DNA of 64,000 nucleotides from Bolinopsis microptera (taxonomy: Eukaryota; Ctenophora; Tentaculata; Lobata; Bolinopsidae). Shown piece by piece: positions 46,001 to 56,100 of this stretch; within the stretch, counting starts at the first letter, position 1; the number at the start of each line of letters is the position of its first letter. The notes under the pieces were generated by a model. That model worked only from the letters and a program-made list of their open reading frames with translations. It was not told where the DNA came from and ran no database searches. The translations under genes and the position numbers were made by a program. Location: the NCBI RefSeq assembly GCF_026151205.1, contig NC_087074.1, positions 2,170,001 through 2,234,000 on the forward strand, in the 5' to 3' direction.

Positions 46001-49000
46001 AATTAAGACTCTTACTCAGGAGCATGCTTGAAGGTGCCGTTCCGGTAACTACCCCATTTCCCAGTTTCGTATCCAAGGTAGCGACAGAAGAGGTGAGCTT
46101 TCCACCAGTCGAAACTGTTCGCACAGATGCTTCCAATCCATGTGTAACCATGTTCGTTAACAAATCTAACAATAAGCAACCCTTCATTCGAACTTATCAT
46201 CTCTGCACTATTATTCATTCTGATCAGTGAAGCATTCGCTGGAAAATGTGATGATTTATGAGATTGCTTTTAGTTTTACTCTAGATAAGTCAACGTTTGG
46301 CTGACACGTAAACAAACAAAACAAAATAAACAAAGTTTATTGGTCATCTTTTTTATTCTTCTGGAGGGGTGAAAATATCAAAAAATCTTTATTCGTTTCT
46401 CAAACATAATAAAATCTGACTCTTACGAAAATCATAGCAATGGAGCCATGATATGCTACTATGTTCACACTTCTTTTCCTGTACTCCATAGTTGCAATCA
46501 AATATGGTTCCATCGTCAGTTTTGCATCCTATTCCATCCATTTGAATAGGTTCTGTATTTTTATCCAGCCATATCCTGAGTTTTACATGGTGAATATGAT
46601 AAAACTTCATTGGTATCAATCAGAAACCTATCGCTTTTGGTATGCTAGGTTGAATTATATTATATTCTGGGTTATGCTAGGTTGAATTATATTATATTCT
46701 GGGTTATGTTAGGTTATATTATATTATATTCTGGATTATGCTAGGTTGAATTATATTATATTCTGGGTTATGCTAGGTTGAATTATATTATAATTATATA
46801 TTCAAATCATACCTGTAGTCGTATGTTGTGTTTTTTGGTTCTTTAATCCATTGTCCAGATTTGTATCCAAAATGCAGACAAAGCAACTCTGAAGCTTTTT
46901 CGTTAGAGCCACTGTTGCAAGCAGTCCCCATCTGCCTTATCCCACTTTTCTTATTGACAAAAGTTACAGTAAAGAAAATGTCAGGTCCAGTTTGAATGAT
47001 TGTTGAGTTGGGAGAAGGAGAGGGAGAGGGAGAAGGAGAGGAGAGAGGAGTTGAGGATTGTGTAGATCGATCCTATAAACCTCCCAGATGTTTTCTAAAA
47101 TGGTAGAAATGCTTTCGATTAGATATTTTTTGTTACAATATATTCAGTATTCATAATGAACAAATCGACGGAAAATTCTGAAAAACTTGCAAAACATAGT
47201 TTACTTACCTAAAAAATAATAAGTTTCTTCTTTGTTGTTTTTTGATCGATCAAATGACATTTTGACTGCTTTCCTTCCCCAAGACTCAGTGAAACTAACA
47301 TCAGTACATGTTTCAGAAGACGTAGTGAAGTCAAGGACTTGTTTACCATTACACGATACTTTCATTCTGTGCCCTCGCTTCTCTATACTCCAAAATATGC
47401 TATCTTCAATAATAGGTGTATATTGGTCAAAAGAGCGAGACTTTTCCATGCAATTGAAGAGTTTGTACGAAGGCTGTGACTTGAAATATATCGTAATACC
47501 ACCTGCAGCCTCATCTTCTTCATCAAAGTACCGATTTTCCAGTTTTTGGCCGTTGTATACTACAGTACCATTTCCATTGTTGAAGTGCAAAAAAGACGAT
47601 TCTAAATAAACGGGTACTCCTGAGTTTACACCGTAATCGTATCTGGTCCAGATCTCTGAAATTATTCGTCAAGATACTAATTACCTGGGACCCTAGGCTT
47701 ACTGTTTATAAAGATGTGTCGGAGCTCAGTCTGTCATTTGCGGAGTGACAGGCTGAGCTCCGCCCTGTAAGATACTAATTATATATTGGTAGGTTTGGTA
47801 ATGGTATTGATAAATGTCTACTGTTTCGCTGTACTGGATTTTGCACGAGCGTTCAATTGAGGATCAATTTCGGGGGATAAAATGCCTGAAAAAAGTAAGT
47901 TATAAAGTTTATAAGGCTGAAGGTTACCTGCTGAGTTCTCTTTGTCACAAAAGAGCCAAACATTTCTGCTATGATTACGGTTTTCTTTCACTATCACGAT
48001 GTCGCATTCAGAAATTGTACGTGCATTTACATTGCAATTGTAATCCAGGTCCATGGTGACCACGCTGTTCTTTAATAACCAAGACCTGAACCAAAGCAGT
48101 CATTTTCAAATCCCAAAGGAAAATCTGTTGGAAGGAATTTCTAATCCGGGAATTTCTATTCCGGAAATCGTGGCAAAAAATTGGCGTGAATTACAAATCG
48201 TGGCACTCACTCTTGCACGTATTTAAAGTTTTTCGGGTAACTGCCCCATTTCCCAGTTTTGTATCCAAGGTAACGACAAAAGAGGTTAGCTTTCCACCAG
48301 TCAAAACTGTTCGCAGAAATGCTCCCGTTCCTTTTGTCTCTATGCTCGTCGAGGAATGTAAGAATTAGCAAACCCTCGTTTCCTGTTCTCACTTCCGTTC
48401 TATCCCTCATACTTATCAGTGTGGCATTTGCTGAAATGTTATAGTCATACTCATCAGTGTGGCATTTGCTGAAATGTTATAGTCATACTTATCAGTGTGG
48501 CATTTGCTGAAATGTTATAGTCATACTCATCAGTGTGGCATTTGCTGAAATGTTTTATCTCTCATACTTATCAGTGTGACATTTGCTGAAATGTTAAAGT
48601 CATACTCATCAGTGTGGCATTTGCTGAAATGTTATAGTCATACTCATCAGTGTGGCATTTGCTGAAATGTTTTATCTCTCATACTTATCAGTGTGGCATT
48701 TGCTGAAATGTTAAAGTCATACTCATCAGTGTGACATTTGCTGAAATGTTATAGTCATACTTATCAGTGTGGCATTTGCTGAAATGTTATAGTCATACTC
48801 ATCAGTGTGGCATTTGCTGAAATGTTATAGTCATACTCATCAGTGTGGCATTTGCTGAAATGTTTTATCTCTCATACTTATCAGTGTGACATTTGCTGAA
48901 ATGTTTTATCTCTCATACTTATCAGTGTGACATTTGCTGAAATGTTCTATCCCTCATACTTATCAGTGTGGCATTTGCTGAAATGTTAAAGTCATACTCA

Positions 49001-52000
49001 TCAGTGTGACATTTGCTGAAATGTTATAGTCATACTTATCAGTGTGGCATTTGCTGAAATGTTATAGTCATACTCATCAGTGTGGCATTTGCTGAAATGT
49101 TATAGTCATACTTATCAGTGTGGCATTTGCTGAAATGTTCTATCCCTCATACTTATCAGTGTGGCATTTGCTGAAATGTTAAAGTCATACTCATCAGTGT
49201 GACATTTGCTGAAATGTTATAGTCATACTTATCAGTGTGGCATTTGCTGAAATGTTATAGTCATACTCATCAGTGTGGCATTTGCTGAAATGTTATAGTC
49301 ATACTTATCAGTGTGGCATTTGCTGAAATGTTATAGTCATACTCATCAGTGTGACATTTGCTGAAATGTTATAGTCATACTTATCAGTGTGGCATTTGCT
49401 GAAATGTTATAGTCATACTTATCAGTGTGGCATTTGCTGAAATGTTATAGTCATACTCATCAGTGTGGCATTTGCTGAAATGTTTTATCTCTCATACTTA
49501 TCAGTGTGACATTTGCTGAAATGTTTTTTTGCTGGCGGATTTTATTTTTGTTTAGTTTTGAATTCATCACAATTGTAAGATTGCATAATTTTGAAAATGC
49601 ACTTTTATGTTATTAAACTATTACAGAAAGTGATGCATAGAATTTTTAAATACTGGCGAAGTTTTTTTCCTACTTTATAGTTGTATATGCAACTCATAAA
49701 TTATTATAAAAAACAAATCTTACGAAAGTCATTGCAACGGAGCCACGTGATGATATCATAGTCGCATCTCTGCTCTCGTACCCCGTATTCACATTCAGAT
49801 ATGGTCTGATCGTCTGGCCGACACCTCATTCCGTCCATTTGAATAGGTCCTGTGTTGTTTTCCAGCCACAATCTACGGGTTTTATATTATATAAAGGCAA
49901 ACAAATTTTACTGGTAAAGTGATATTGGACTTAGCTGGATGTTAAGAAGGGTCGGAAAGGGTTACCCAGGAATGCCCGGTAGGGGTCTGTGGAGTGTTAC
50001 CTAGGGGTGCTGGTAAGTAGGGTAACTTAGTTACCAACACCCCTAGTTACCAGCACCCCTAGTTACCAGCACCTCTAGTTACCAGGTACATTAGTTACCA
50101 ACACCCCTAGTTACCAGGTAACTAGCATGACTGACGGATAACCTTCAAAGCTTTATTATAATCATTAAAATATATCACCTGATGTTATAGTCTATTTTTT
50201 CTGGCTTTCTTTCCCATTGACCAGATTGGTATCCGAAATGCTTGCAGAGCAAGTTTGCAGCTTCTCCATTTAGATCGTTGATACAGGCAGTTCCTACTTG
50301 ATCCATTCCACTGTGTCTATTAATAAACGTAACTGTGATAAGGCCATTAGCTCCAGGTCGGATTTTTGTGGAGTTTACTGGATAGAGATTTTGTAGTTCA
50401 AATTCTTTAAATTCCCAGACATCTTCTGAAAGTTTGAAATAGCGAAAAGTCTAATATTGGATTATAATATAATAAATATAATCTATTACGTATTACTTAT
50501 TATTAAAATGTTCATAACATTGATCCAGTTAACGACTTAGGAGCTACAAAATAAAAACCATTTATGCACCAAAATGATATAAATTTGGTACCAAAATGAT
50601 ATATAGTTGGTAACAAAATGATATATATGGTTGGTAACAAAATGATATAAAGTTGGTACCAAAATGATATAAAGTTGGTTCTTCGTTTTTCTTGGACCGA
50701 TCAAATTTCATCTCGACGACGTTGCTCCCCCAGGAAAGGGCATTCCACTTTTTATCATTGCATGTTTTAGAAGACGCTGTGACGTCAAGTACTGCCACCC
50801 CGTTGCAGGACACAGCAATTCTCATTCCTCGTTTCTCAATACTCCACAGTCTGTGTAACTCCGTGGGTACACGCGTATCGAAAGGGCGTGACTTTTTCAT
50901 ACACTTGTCCAACTTATATTTGCTTTTAGACTCAAAGAATATAGTGATTCCACTAACAAATTCGTTACTTTCATTAAAGAATCGAATTTCTAGTTTTTTC
51001 CCACTGTCCACTGCGATGCTTGTTTTTACGTGTAAGTAACATGCTTCCAGAAAAACAGGAATGAAAGGTTTTTTCTTGAAATCGTAGCTCGTCCAGATCT
51101 CTGTAAAATACAGTACTATTGCTGTTGTGTTGTAAAATGTAAGGTACTACTGTAAGGTACTACTGTAAGGTACTACTGTAAGGTACTACTGTAAGGTACT
51201 ACTGTAAGGTACTACTGTAAAGTGTAAGGTACTACTGTAAGATACTACTGTAAGGTACTACTGTAAGGTACTACTGTAAGGTACTACTGTAAGGTACTAC
51301 TGTAAGGTACTACTGTAAGGTTCTACTGTAAGGTACTACTGTAAGGTACTACTGTAAGGTACTACTGTAAGGTACTACTGTAAGGTACTACTGTAAGGTA
51401 CTACTGTAAGGTACTACTGTAAGGTACTACTGCAAGGTACTACTGTAAGGTACTACTGTAAGGTACTACTGTAAGGTACTACTGCAAGGTACTACTGTAA
51501 GGTACTACTGCAAGGTACTACTGTAAGGTACTACTGTAAGGTACTACTGTAAGGTACTACTGTAAGGTACTACTGTAAGGTACTACTGTAAGGTACTACT
51601 GTAAGGTACTACTGTAAGGTACTACTGTAAGGTACTACTGTAAGGTACTACTGTAAGGTACTACTGTAAGGTACTACTGTAAGGTACTACTGCAAGGTAC
51701 TACTGTAAGGTACTACTGTAAGGTACTACTGTAAGGTACTACTGCAAGGTACTACTGTAAGGTACTACTGCAAGGTACTACTGTAAGGTACTACTGTAAG
51801 GTACTACTGTAAGGTACTACTGTAAGGTACTACTGTAAGGTACTACTGTAAGGTACTACTGTAAGGTACTACTGTAAGGTACTACTGTAAGGTACTACTG
51901 TAAGGTACTACTGTAAGGTACTACTGTAAGGTACTACTGTAAGGTACTACTGTAAAGTGTAAGGTACTACTGTAAGGTACTACTGTAAGGTACTACTGTA

Positions 52001-53399
52001 AGGTACTACTGTAAGGTACTACTGTAAGGTACTACTGTAAGGTACTACTGTAAGGTACTACTGTAAGGTACTACTGTAAGGTACTACTGTAAGGTACTAC
52101 TGTAAGGTACTACTGTAAGGTACTACTGTAAGGTACTACTGTAAGGTACTACTGTAAGGTACTACTGTAAGGTACTACTGTAAGGAACTACTGTAAGGTA
52201 CTACTGTAAGGTACTACTGTAAGGTACTACTGTAAGGTTCTACTGTAAGGTACTACTGTAAGGTACTACTGTAAGGTAGGACTTGGCTCTACGAACTCAA
52301 ATTATCCTTTTCATGTGTTTCTCTACTAGATAAAAAGAGCCTCACGCCGACAAACAAAGAGTTAAATAATTTATTAAAAAGGATTACAGACCCTGATCAT
52401 TAGTAAAGATATAAAAACAACCTGAACTGTTTTTGGAGCAAGCCAGCCAGACATTGTTGCGGTGAGAGCAATTCTCTCTCGCCATCTTAAAGTTACACTT
52501 AAACAAACTCTCGGCACTCTTTATACAATCGTCCAGCTTCGTAGGAAACAAGTTGTTTTTCAACCATGTTCTGGAGGAAATTCAAACATTACGTGTTTAT
52601 AGTAAACGATATCACTGTAAGCATCACACTGTAAGCATTATACTGTAAGCATTACACTGTTAGAACTGTAAGCATCACACTGAGTATTATACTGTAAGCA
52701 CTGTAAGCACTGTAAGCATTATACTGTAAGCATTACACTGTAAGCACTGTAAGCATTACGCTATTGTCGCAACGAATACTAACTTACTAAACTTAAATCA
52801 GATTTGAGTTGGAAGACACTTAGTGACTTACTCAGAAACATATTTGAAGTTTCCAGGGTAACTGCCCCATTTGCCGGTTTCGTATCCAAGATGGTGACAA
52901 AAGAGGTTCGCTTTCCACCAGCTGAAATTACTCGCACAAATGCTGCCATTCTTTTTGTCACCATTTTCACTAGAGAGGCTGATCATCAATACGCCTTTAT
53001 TTCCTTTCACTATCTCATGGTCGCCAGACTCCTCAATCAATGCAACTTCGGTCAACTTCCAATCTGGAAATCAATTTTTTAATTAAATACTTTTAAAATT
53101 TTACAGAGTACAACAATAAATGATGGATATACAATATACATTGAATATATTATATTGAAACTATGTGCTTTTCAATCTTCAGAGTTCAACTGGTCACAGT
53201 AACAGATGCTTATAAAAACGTATCGTATAATTTATGTTTTAAGAATATAAGTAATATTGATGTTTTGATTCATTAAAAACTGAACCACTAACAACTATCA
53301 ATCTGAAGTTAACTCACCCACATCCACCCACTCGCCCCTAACAGCATGGCAGCATAGAAACAGAAGTTTGAAAATCAGGAGGCTTGTAGCGAATCCCAT
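39778..53399 (-). CDS. Giant SRCR-module / LDLa seven-transmembrane receptor
   Basis: Seventeen exons on the minus strand: 53399-53318, 53063-52832, 52570-52422, 51100-50660, 50425-50179, 49872-49724, 48430-48211, 48085-47928, 47655-47209, 47094-46813, 46575-46427, 46238-46016, 45886-45735, 45469-45014, 43827-43594, 43432-43287, 43033-39778. Together they make about 2,340 residues. Phases agree at every junction except after exons 10 and 15, each off by one base. The layout is a signal peptide (MGFATSLLIFKLLFLCCHAV), three tandem modules of SRCR type A / unidentified domain / SRCR type B, a hevein-like segment, LDLa repeats, then 7TM. Every module border is phase 1. A surface receptor is implied; ligands are unknown. 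Two frame breaks also lie in the last exon. The alternative is two adjacent genes, but the phase-1 junction 43287/43033 (S-G-E-Q-S-K-G-W) argues for one. Confidence 0.7.
43287..46238 (-). CDS. Module 3 (SRCR-A, domain D, SRCR-B) of the giant receptor
   Basis: SRCR-A: exons 46238-46016 (NSFDWWKAHLFCRYLGYETG) and 45886-45735 (SMSECDAIITKESCSHKSTV, WLSC). Domain D: exon 45469-45014 (KVWTIQKRGYRIVVFCNGKV). SRCR-B: 43827-43594 (FVHKQHGVKQFGTVC, FCRRLGYEFGEWN) and 43432-43287 (KVRCTEDDAEISICD, VVWLHC). The junction 43594/43432 is one base short, which an extra G at the CAAGTGAGC donor would cure. The intron between 45014 and 43827 holds a transposon relic. Confidence 0.72.
43856..43948. repeat. 9-bp microsatellite (CACACAATG)
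   Basis: About ten imperfect copies with G/A changes, immediately upstream (minus-strand sense) of the SRCR-B acceptor at 43828. Confidence 0.9.
44059..44936 (+). mobile_element. Pogo-like (Tc1/mariner superfamily) transposon relic with TA target duplication
   Basis: Inverted ends TCGGACCTTATTTGGACGGA at 44059 and its complement ending at 44936 are flanked on both sides by TA, the target duplication of Tc1/mariner-type elements. The inside retains a transposase fragment: EVVPANMTNLFQPLDITVNR (near 44380-44440), typical of the last catalytic part of DDE_1 (pogo/Tigger/jerky) transposases, followed by an interrupted tail ORF at 44535-44738. At 878 bp it is internally deleted and cannot be autonomous. 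Confidence 0.75.
45555..45660. mobile_element. Fragment related to the pogo-like element
   Basis: Contains ATGTCCGTTGAAGTAAAATC and CAGATAAAGTA, matching the right end of the 44059-44936 element (ATGTCCGTCCAAATAAGG, CGATAAAGTA) with substitutions. It lies in intron 13. Confidence 0.5.
46427..48430 (-). CDS. Module 2 (SRCR-A, domain D, SRCR-B) of the giant receptor
   Basis: SRCR-A: exons 48430-48211 (NSFDWWKANLFCRYLGYKTG) and 48085-47928 (ISECDIVIVKENRNHSRNV, WLFC). Domain D: 47655-47209 (FWSIEKRGHRMKVSCNGKQV). SRCR-B: 47094-46813 (FVNKKSGIRQMGTACNSGS, LCLHFGYKSGQW) and 46575-46427 (IQMDGIGCKTDDGTIFDC). Exon 47094-46813 begins ENIWEVYR in one frame but carries the SRCR-B body in another; the shift lies near a CTCCCTCTCC-rich tract (47000-47060) coding a Ser-Pro linker absent from modules 1 and 3. 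Confidence 0.75.
46650..46800. repeat. 34-bp AT-rich repeat, about four copies
   Basis: The unit carries TTGAATTATATTATATTCTG and GGTTATGCTAGG. It lies in the intron just 5' (minus-strand sense) of exon 11. Confidence 0.85.
48421..49520. repeat. 38-bp minisatellite made of the exon 7 acceptor, about 29 copies
   Basis: On the minus strand each unit reads AACATTTCAG, then CAAATGCCACACTGAT and AAGTATGA or GAGTATGA. The lowest-coordinate unit is the real acceptor and first 22 bases of SRCR-A exon 7 (coding NATLISM). Variants ATAGTC, AAAGTC, TTATCTCTC and CTATCCCTC between units show block duplications. Confidence 0.95.
49724..53063 (-). CDS. Module 1 (SRCR-A, domain D, SRCR-B) of the giant receptor
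   Basis: SRCR-A: exons 53063-52832 (NFSWWKANLFCHHLGYETGK) and 52570-52422 (FKMARENCSHRNNVWLAC). Domain D: 51100-50660 (LWSIEKRGMRIAVSCNGVAV, later VVEMKFDRSKKNEEPTLYHF). SRCR-B: 50425-50179 (FINRHSGMDQVGTACINDL, LCKHFGYQSGQW) and 49872-49724 (IQMDGMRCRPDDQTISECEY). All five junctions are in phase with no frame break. This is the cleanest copy of the module and the best reference for modules 2 and 3. Confidence 0.8.
50025..50115. repeat. 16-bp repeat (AGTTACCAGCACCCCT)
   Basis: Five to six imperfect copies (CAGCACC / CAACACC / CAGGTA variants) in the intron between the two SRCR-B exons of module 1. Confidence 0.8.
50571..50685. repeat. 22-bp repeat made of the exon 4 donor, five copies
   Basis: On the minus strand TTTATATCATTTTG followed by GTACCAA is the end of domain D exon 4 and its donor. 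The same junction then repeats downstream as TATATCATTTTG with GTACC, TTACC or GTGCA. Two of the extra copies keep a GT. Confidence 0.88.
51130..52276. repeat. 13-bp minisatellite (GTAAGGTACTACT), about 87 copies
   Basis: Near-perfect array filling intron 3. Variants are GCAAGG, TTCTACT and two longer GTAAAGTGTAAGG units (near 51219 and 51955). Read on the minus strand, the gene's strand, each unit is AGTAGTACCTTACAG, i.e. pyrimidine-poor but ending in an AG acceptor form just upstream of the true TATTTTACAG acceptor. Confidence 0.95.
52610..52755. repeat. CACTGTAAGCATTA-type repeat in intron 2
   Basis: Irregular copies of ACTGTAAGCATTACACTGTA with 7-, 14- and 15-base spacing. On the minus strand they read TGCTTACAGTG. 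Confidence 0.8.
53318..53399 (-). CDS. Signal-peptide exon of the giant receptor
   Basis: ATG at 53399 starts MGFATSLLIFKLLFLCCHAV, then RGEWVDVG: a short n-region, a hydrophobic core with leucines and a plausible cleavage after HAVRG. It ends in a GTGAGT donor in phase 1, matching exon 2. No other ATG-led hydrophobic segment lies within the frame. Confidence 0.8.
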
Positions 53400-53506
53400 T
53401 CCTTTCAATTTTCAAACTGAACTTGGCAATTTTATCAAATGATGCTGAGTATAACTGAGTAACTGACTAACTTCCTACTTTTTATAACTACCACCACGTA
53501 CTTAAC

Positions 53507-54436
53507 TACACAGTTAGTACACTGTAGTACTAAGTACACTATAGTACTAAGTACACTGTAGTACTACGTACACTGTAGTACTAAGTACACTGTAGTACTA
53601 CGTACACTGTAGTACTACGTACACTGTAGTACTAAGTACACTGTAGTACTAAGTACACTGTAGTACTAAGTACACTGTAGTACTACGTACACTGTAGTAC
53701 TAAATACACTGTAGTACTAAGTACACTGTAGTACTACGTACACTGTAGTACTAAGTACACTGTAGCACTAAGTACACTGTAGTACTAAGTACACTGTAGT
53801 ACTAAGTACACTGTAGTACTAAGTGCACTGTATTACTAAGTACACTGTAGTACTAAGTGCACTGTACTTGTAGTACTAAGTACACTGTAGTACTAAGTAC
53901 ACTGTAGTACTAAGTACACTATAGTACTAAGTACACTGTAGTACTAAGTACACTGTAGTACTAAGTACACTGTAGTACTAAGTACACTGTAGTACTAAGT
54001 ACACTGTAGTACTACGTACACTGTAGTACTAAGTACACTGTAGTACTACGTACACTGTAGTACTAAGTACACTGTAGTACTAAGTACACTGTAGTACTAA
54101 GTACACTGTAGTACTAAGTACACTGTAGTACTAAGTACACTGTAGTACTACGTACACTGTAGTACTAAGTACACTGTAGTACTACGTACACTGTAGTACT
54201 AAGTACACTGTAGTACTAAGTACACTGTAGTACTAAGTACACTGTAGTACTAAGTACACTGTAGTACTAAGTGCACTGTAGTACTAAGTACACTGTAGTA
54301 CTAAGTACACTGTAGTACTAAGTACACTGTAGTACTAAGTACACTGTAGTACTACGTACACTGTAGTACTAAGTACACTGTCGTTATAAGTACACTGTAG
54401 CACTAAGTACACTGTAGCACTAAGTACACTGTAGTA
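53507..54436. repeat. 17-bp minisatellite (GTAGTACTAAGTACACT), about 54 copies
   Basis: Begins about 110 bases upstream of the giant receptor's ATG, so it occupies its likely promoter or 5' untranslated region. Variants ACGTACACT and AAGTGCACT alternate. AGTACT and GTAC are palindromic. Confidence 0.95.
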
Positions 54437-55649
54437 GTGTCAAGATGCACAATGACTTGGCACCTTAGTTAAGAAATTTGGCCTGAAGCTTAGTCTCTAG
54501 ATATGAACGACTCTGAGCAGTACAGGTACTTAAAATTTGACGAAGGAATTGGCTTGCAATAATTTGCTCTAAATTCTCAAAAGTGTATTATATATAATAT
54601 ACAGTGTATAATAGTGTTTAGAGTCTTGAATAACAAGTAAAAGCTGACTATCATAATTAAATAAATAATCAAATAAAAGTTCTAAACAAGGGGTATAGTA
54701 GTTAAAAACGACGCGGCCAAGTCTAATCTTTCCTTAATCTTAATATTAGGAAATTTATTTAATAAAACAAATTACCCTAATATATAAAACAAATAACTTA
54801 ATCATTAATGTCAAAACTTCACTGTAGTTTTTGCCAATATTTCTTGTCATAATGATAAACTAAATTACGGAAATAGTAGAGAAAAAGAGAAATAAATGAA
54901 AGTCCAGCTAAACTAGTTCAATTTGTACCCCCTCCACAGCCACATTACTTATTAATTATTAAGCTCCCCCATTGTTTTATCAAGTGTTTTTTCAGCCTGC
55001 TGAACGTTAGCTGACTAAGTCTCACGGTACGTAATAACTGAACCATTTCCCTTTATTGTTGAAATCATTATATAACTGTAACGACAAATGATTTGCCTGA
55101 ATTGAGGTGTTTAGAATTACAGTCCTATATATTTCTTTTTTAAATCTCTAATCTATGTATCATCAAATTACACTTTACCAACGCGACTCGATCATTATTA
55201 TGATGCCAAAACAATATTTTTTGTTTTATAATTCAATTCAAAATTTTGAATTATGAACGTAAATTTTATGTAGAAAAATGACGAGAAGATTCGACGCTAA
55301 GAAAAAAAATTATGGCCCTAGCTATAGATGATTGGTAACCAACAAAAATGGTTGGTATAAATTGTAACGTCGCTAACATTAACAGATGGTTGGTGATGCA
55401 CTGATTACAGTTCTCCAGCCTCTTAGCCTCATATTGAGTCTCGCTTGAAGTTAAATCGTGAAACAGCCGCGTTTTTTTCTTTGTGCAATATACTAAAACA
55501 GCTAATAATTTTATACTTTTTCATCGTTTTTCCGTTCCTTTAAGCGACGCCATGTGCTGGCTTTTAGCGGGAGCGCCATGTACTGGAACGATCACGGATC
55601 AGTGGTGAGACAAATGACTACACAATACGGGGGGGGGGGGGGGGGGGGG
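54437..55649. other. Intergenic, upstream of the giant receptor gene
   Basis: AT-rich non-coding sequence ending in a 21-base G run (about 55629-55649). No gene recognised. Confidence 0.5.
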
Positions 55650-56100
55650 ATCATACACTTAGTACCGGACATCACGTTGGTGGGTGGGTCGTTTTTTCTT
55701 CTAAAAAGACAGTGAGTACATGGTACTAACTGGTGGGTCTACTGCCCATTTTCCAGAAAAACAGTTAGTACATTGCATGGTACTAAAGGGGGTGTCTAAC
55801 CCCAAAAAACCCAATTTACCTCTAATTTCAATTTTGGGAATGGGTTTTGAGGTTTTTTAAAGTTTTTTTTTGGGTTTTTTTTTTATTTTTAAAATTTTGT
55901 TAAGTCTTCCTTTAAAGTTTAAATGAGCAAAAAACAGTTAGATTTTTCGACAGTTAGTACCGCAAAAGGCGGCAAAAGGGGTGGGTGTCTTACGTATTAT
56001 CCAAAAAAACAGTTAGTACCGCAAAGGGGGTGGGTGGGTCTAGTGAAAAATATCCAAAACTACACTTAGTCGACGTGATGTCCGGCACTTGGTACCTGAT
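55650..56100. mobile_element. Possible foldback element with inverted ends
   Basis: CACTTAGTACCGGACATCACGT near 55656 is inverted at about 56069-56096 (ACGTGATGTCCGG, ACTTGGTACC). Between them four copies of AAAACAGTTAGTAC and G-rich GGGTGGGT boxes recur. It could be a MITE; ends and target duplication are not clear. Confidence 0.35.

Noticed and set aside
51130-52276. Counting the 13-bp array as a clear splice-junction repeat
   Set aside because: Its minus-strand CCTTACAG resembles an acceptor, but the unit does not match the sequence around the true exon 4 acceptor well enough.
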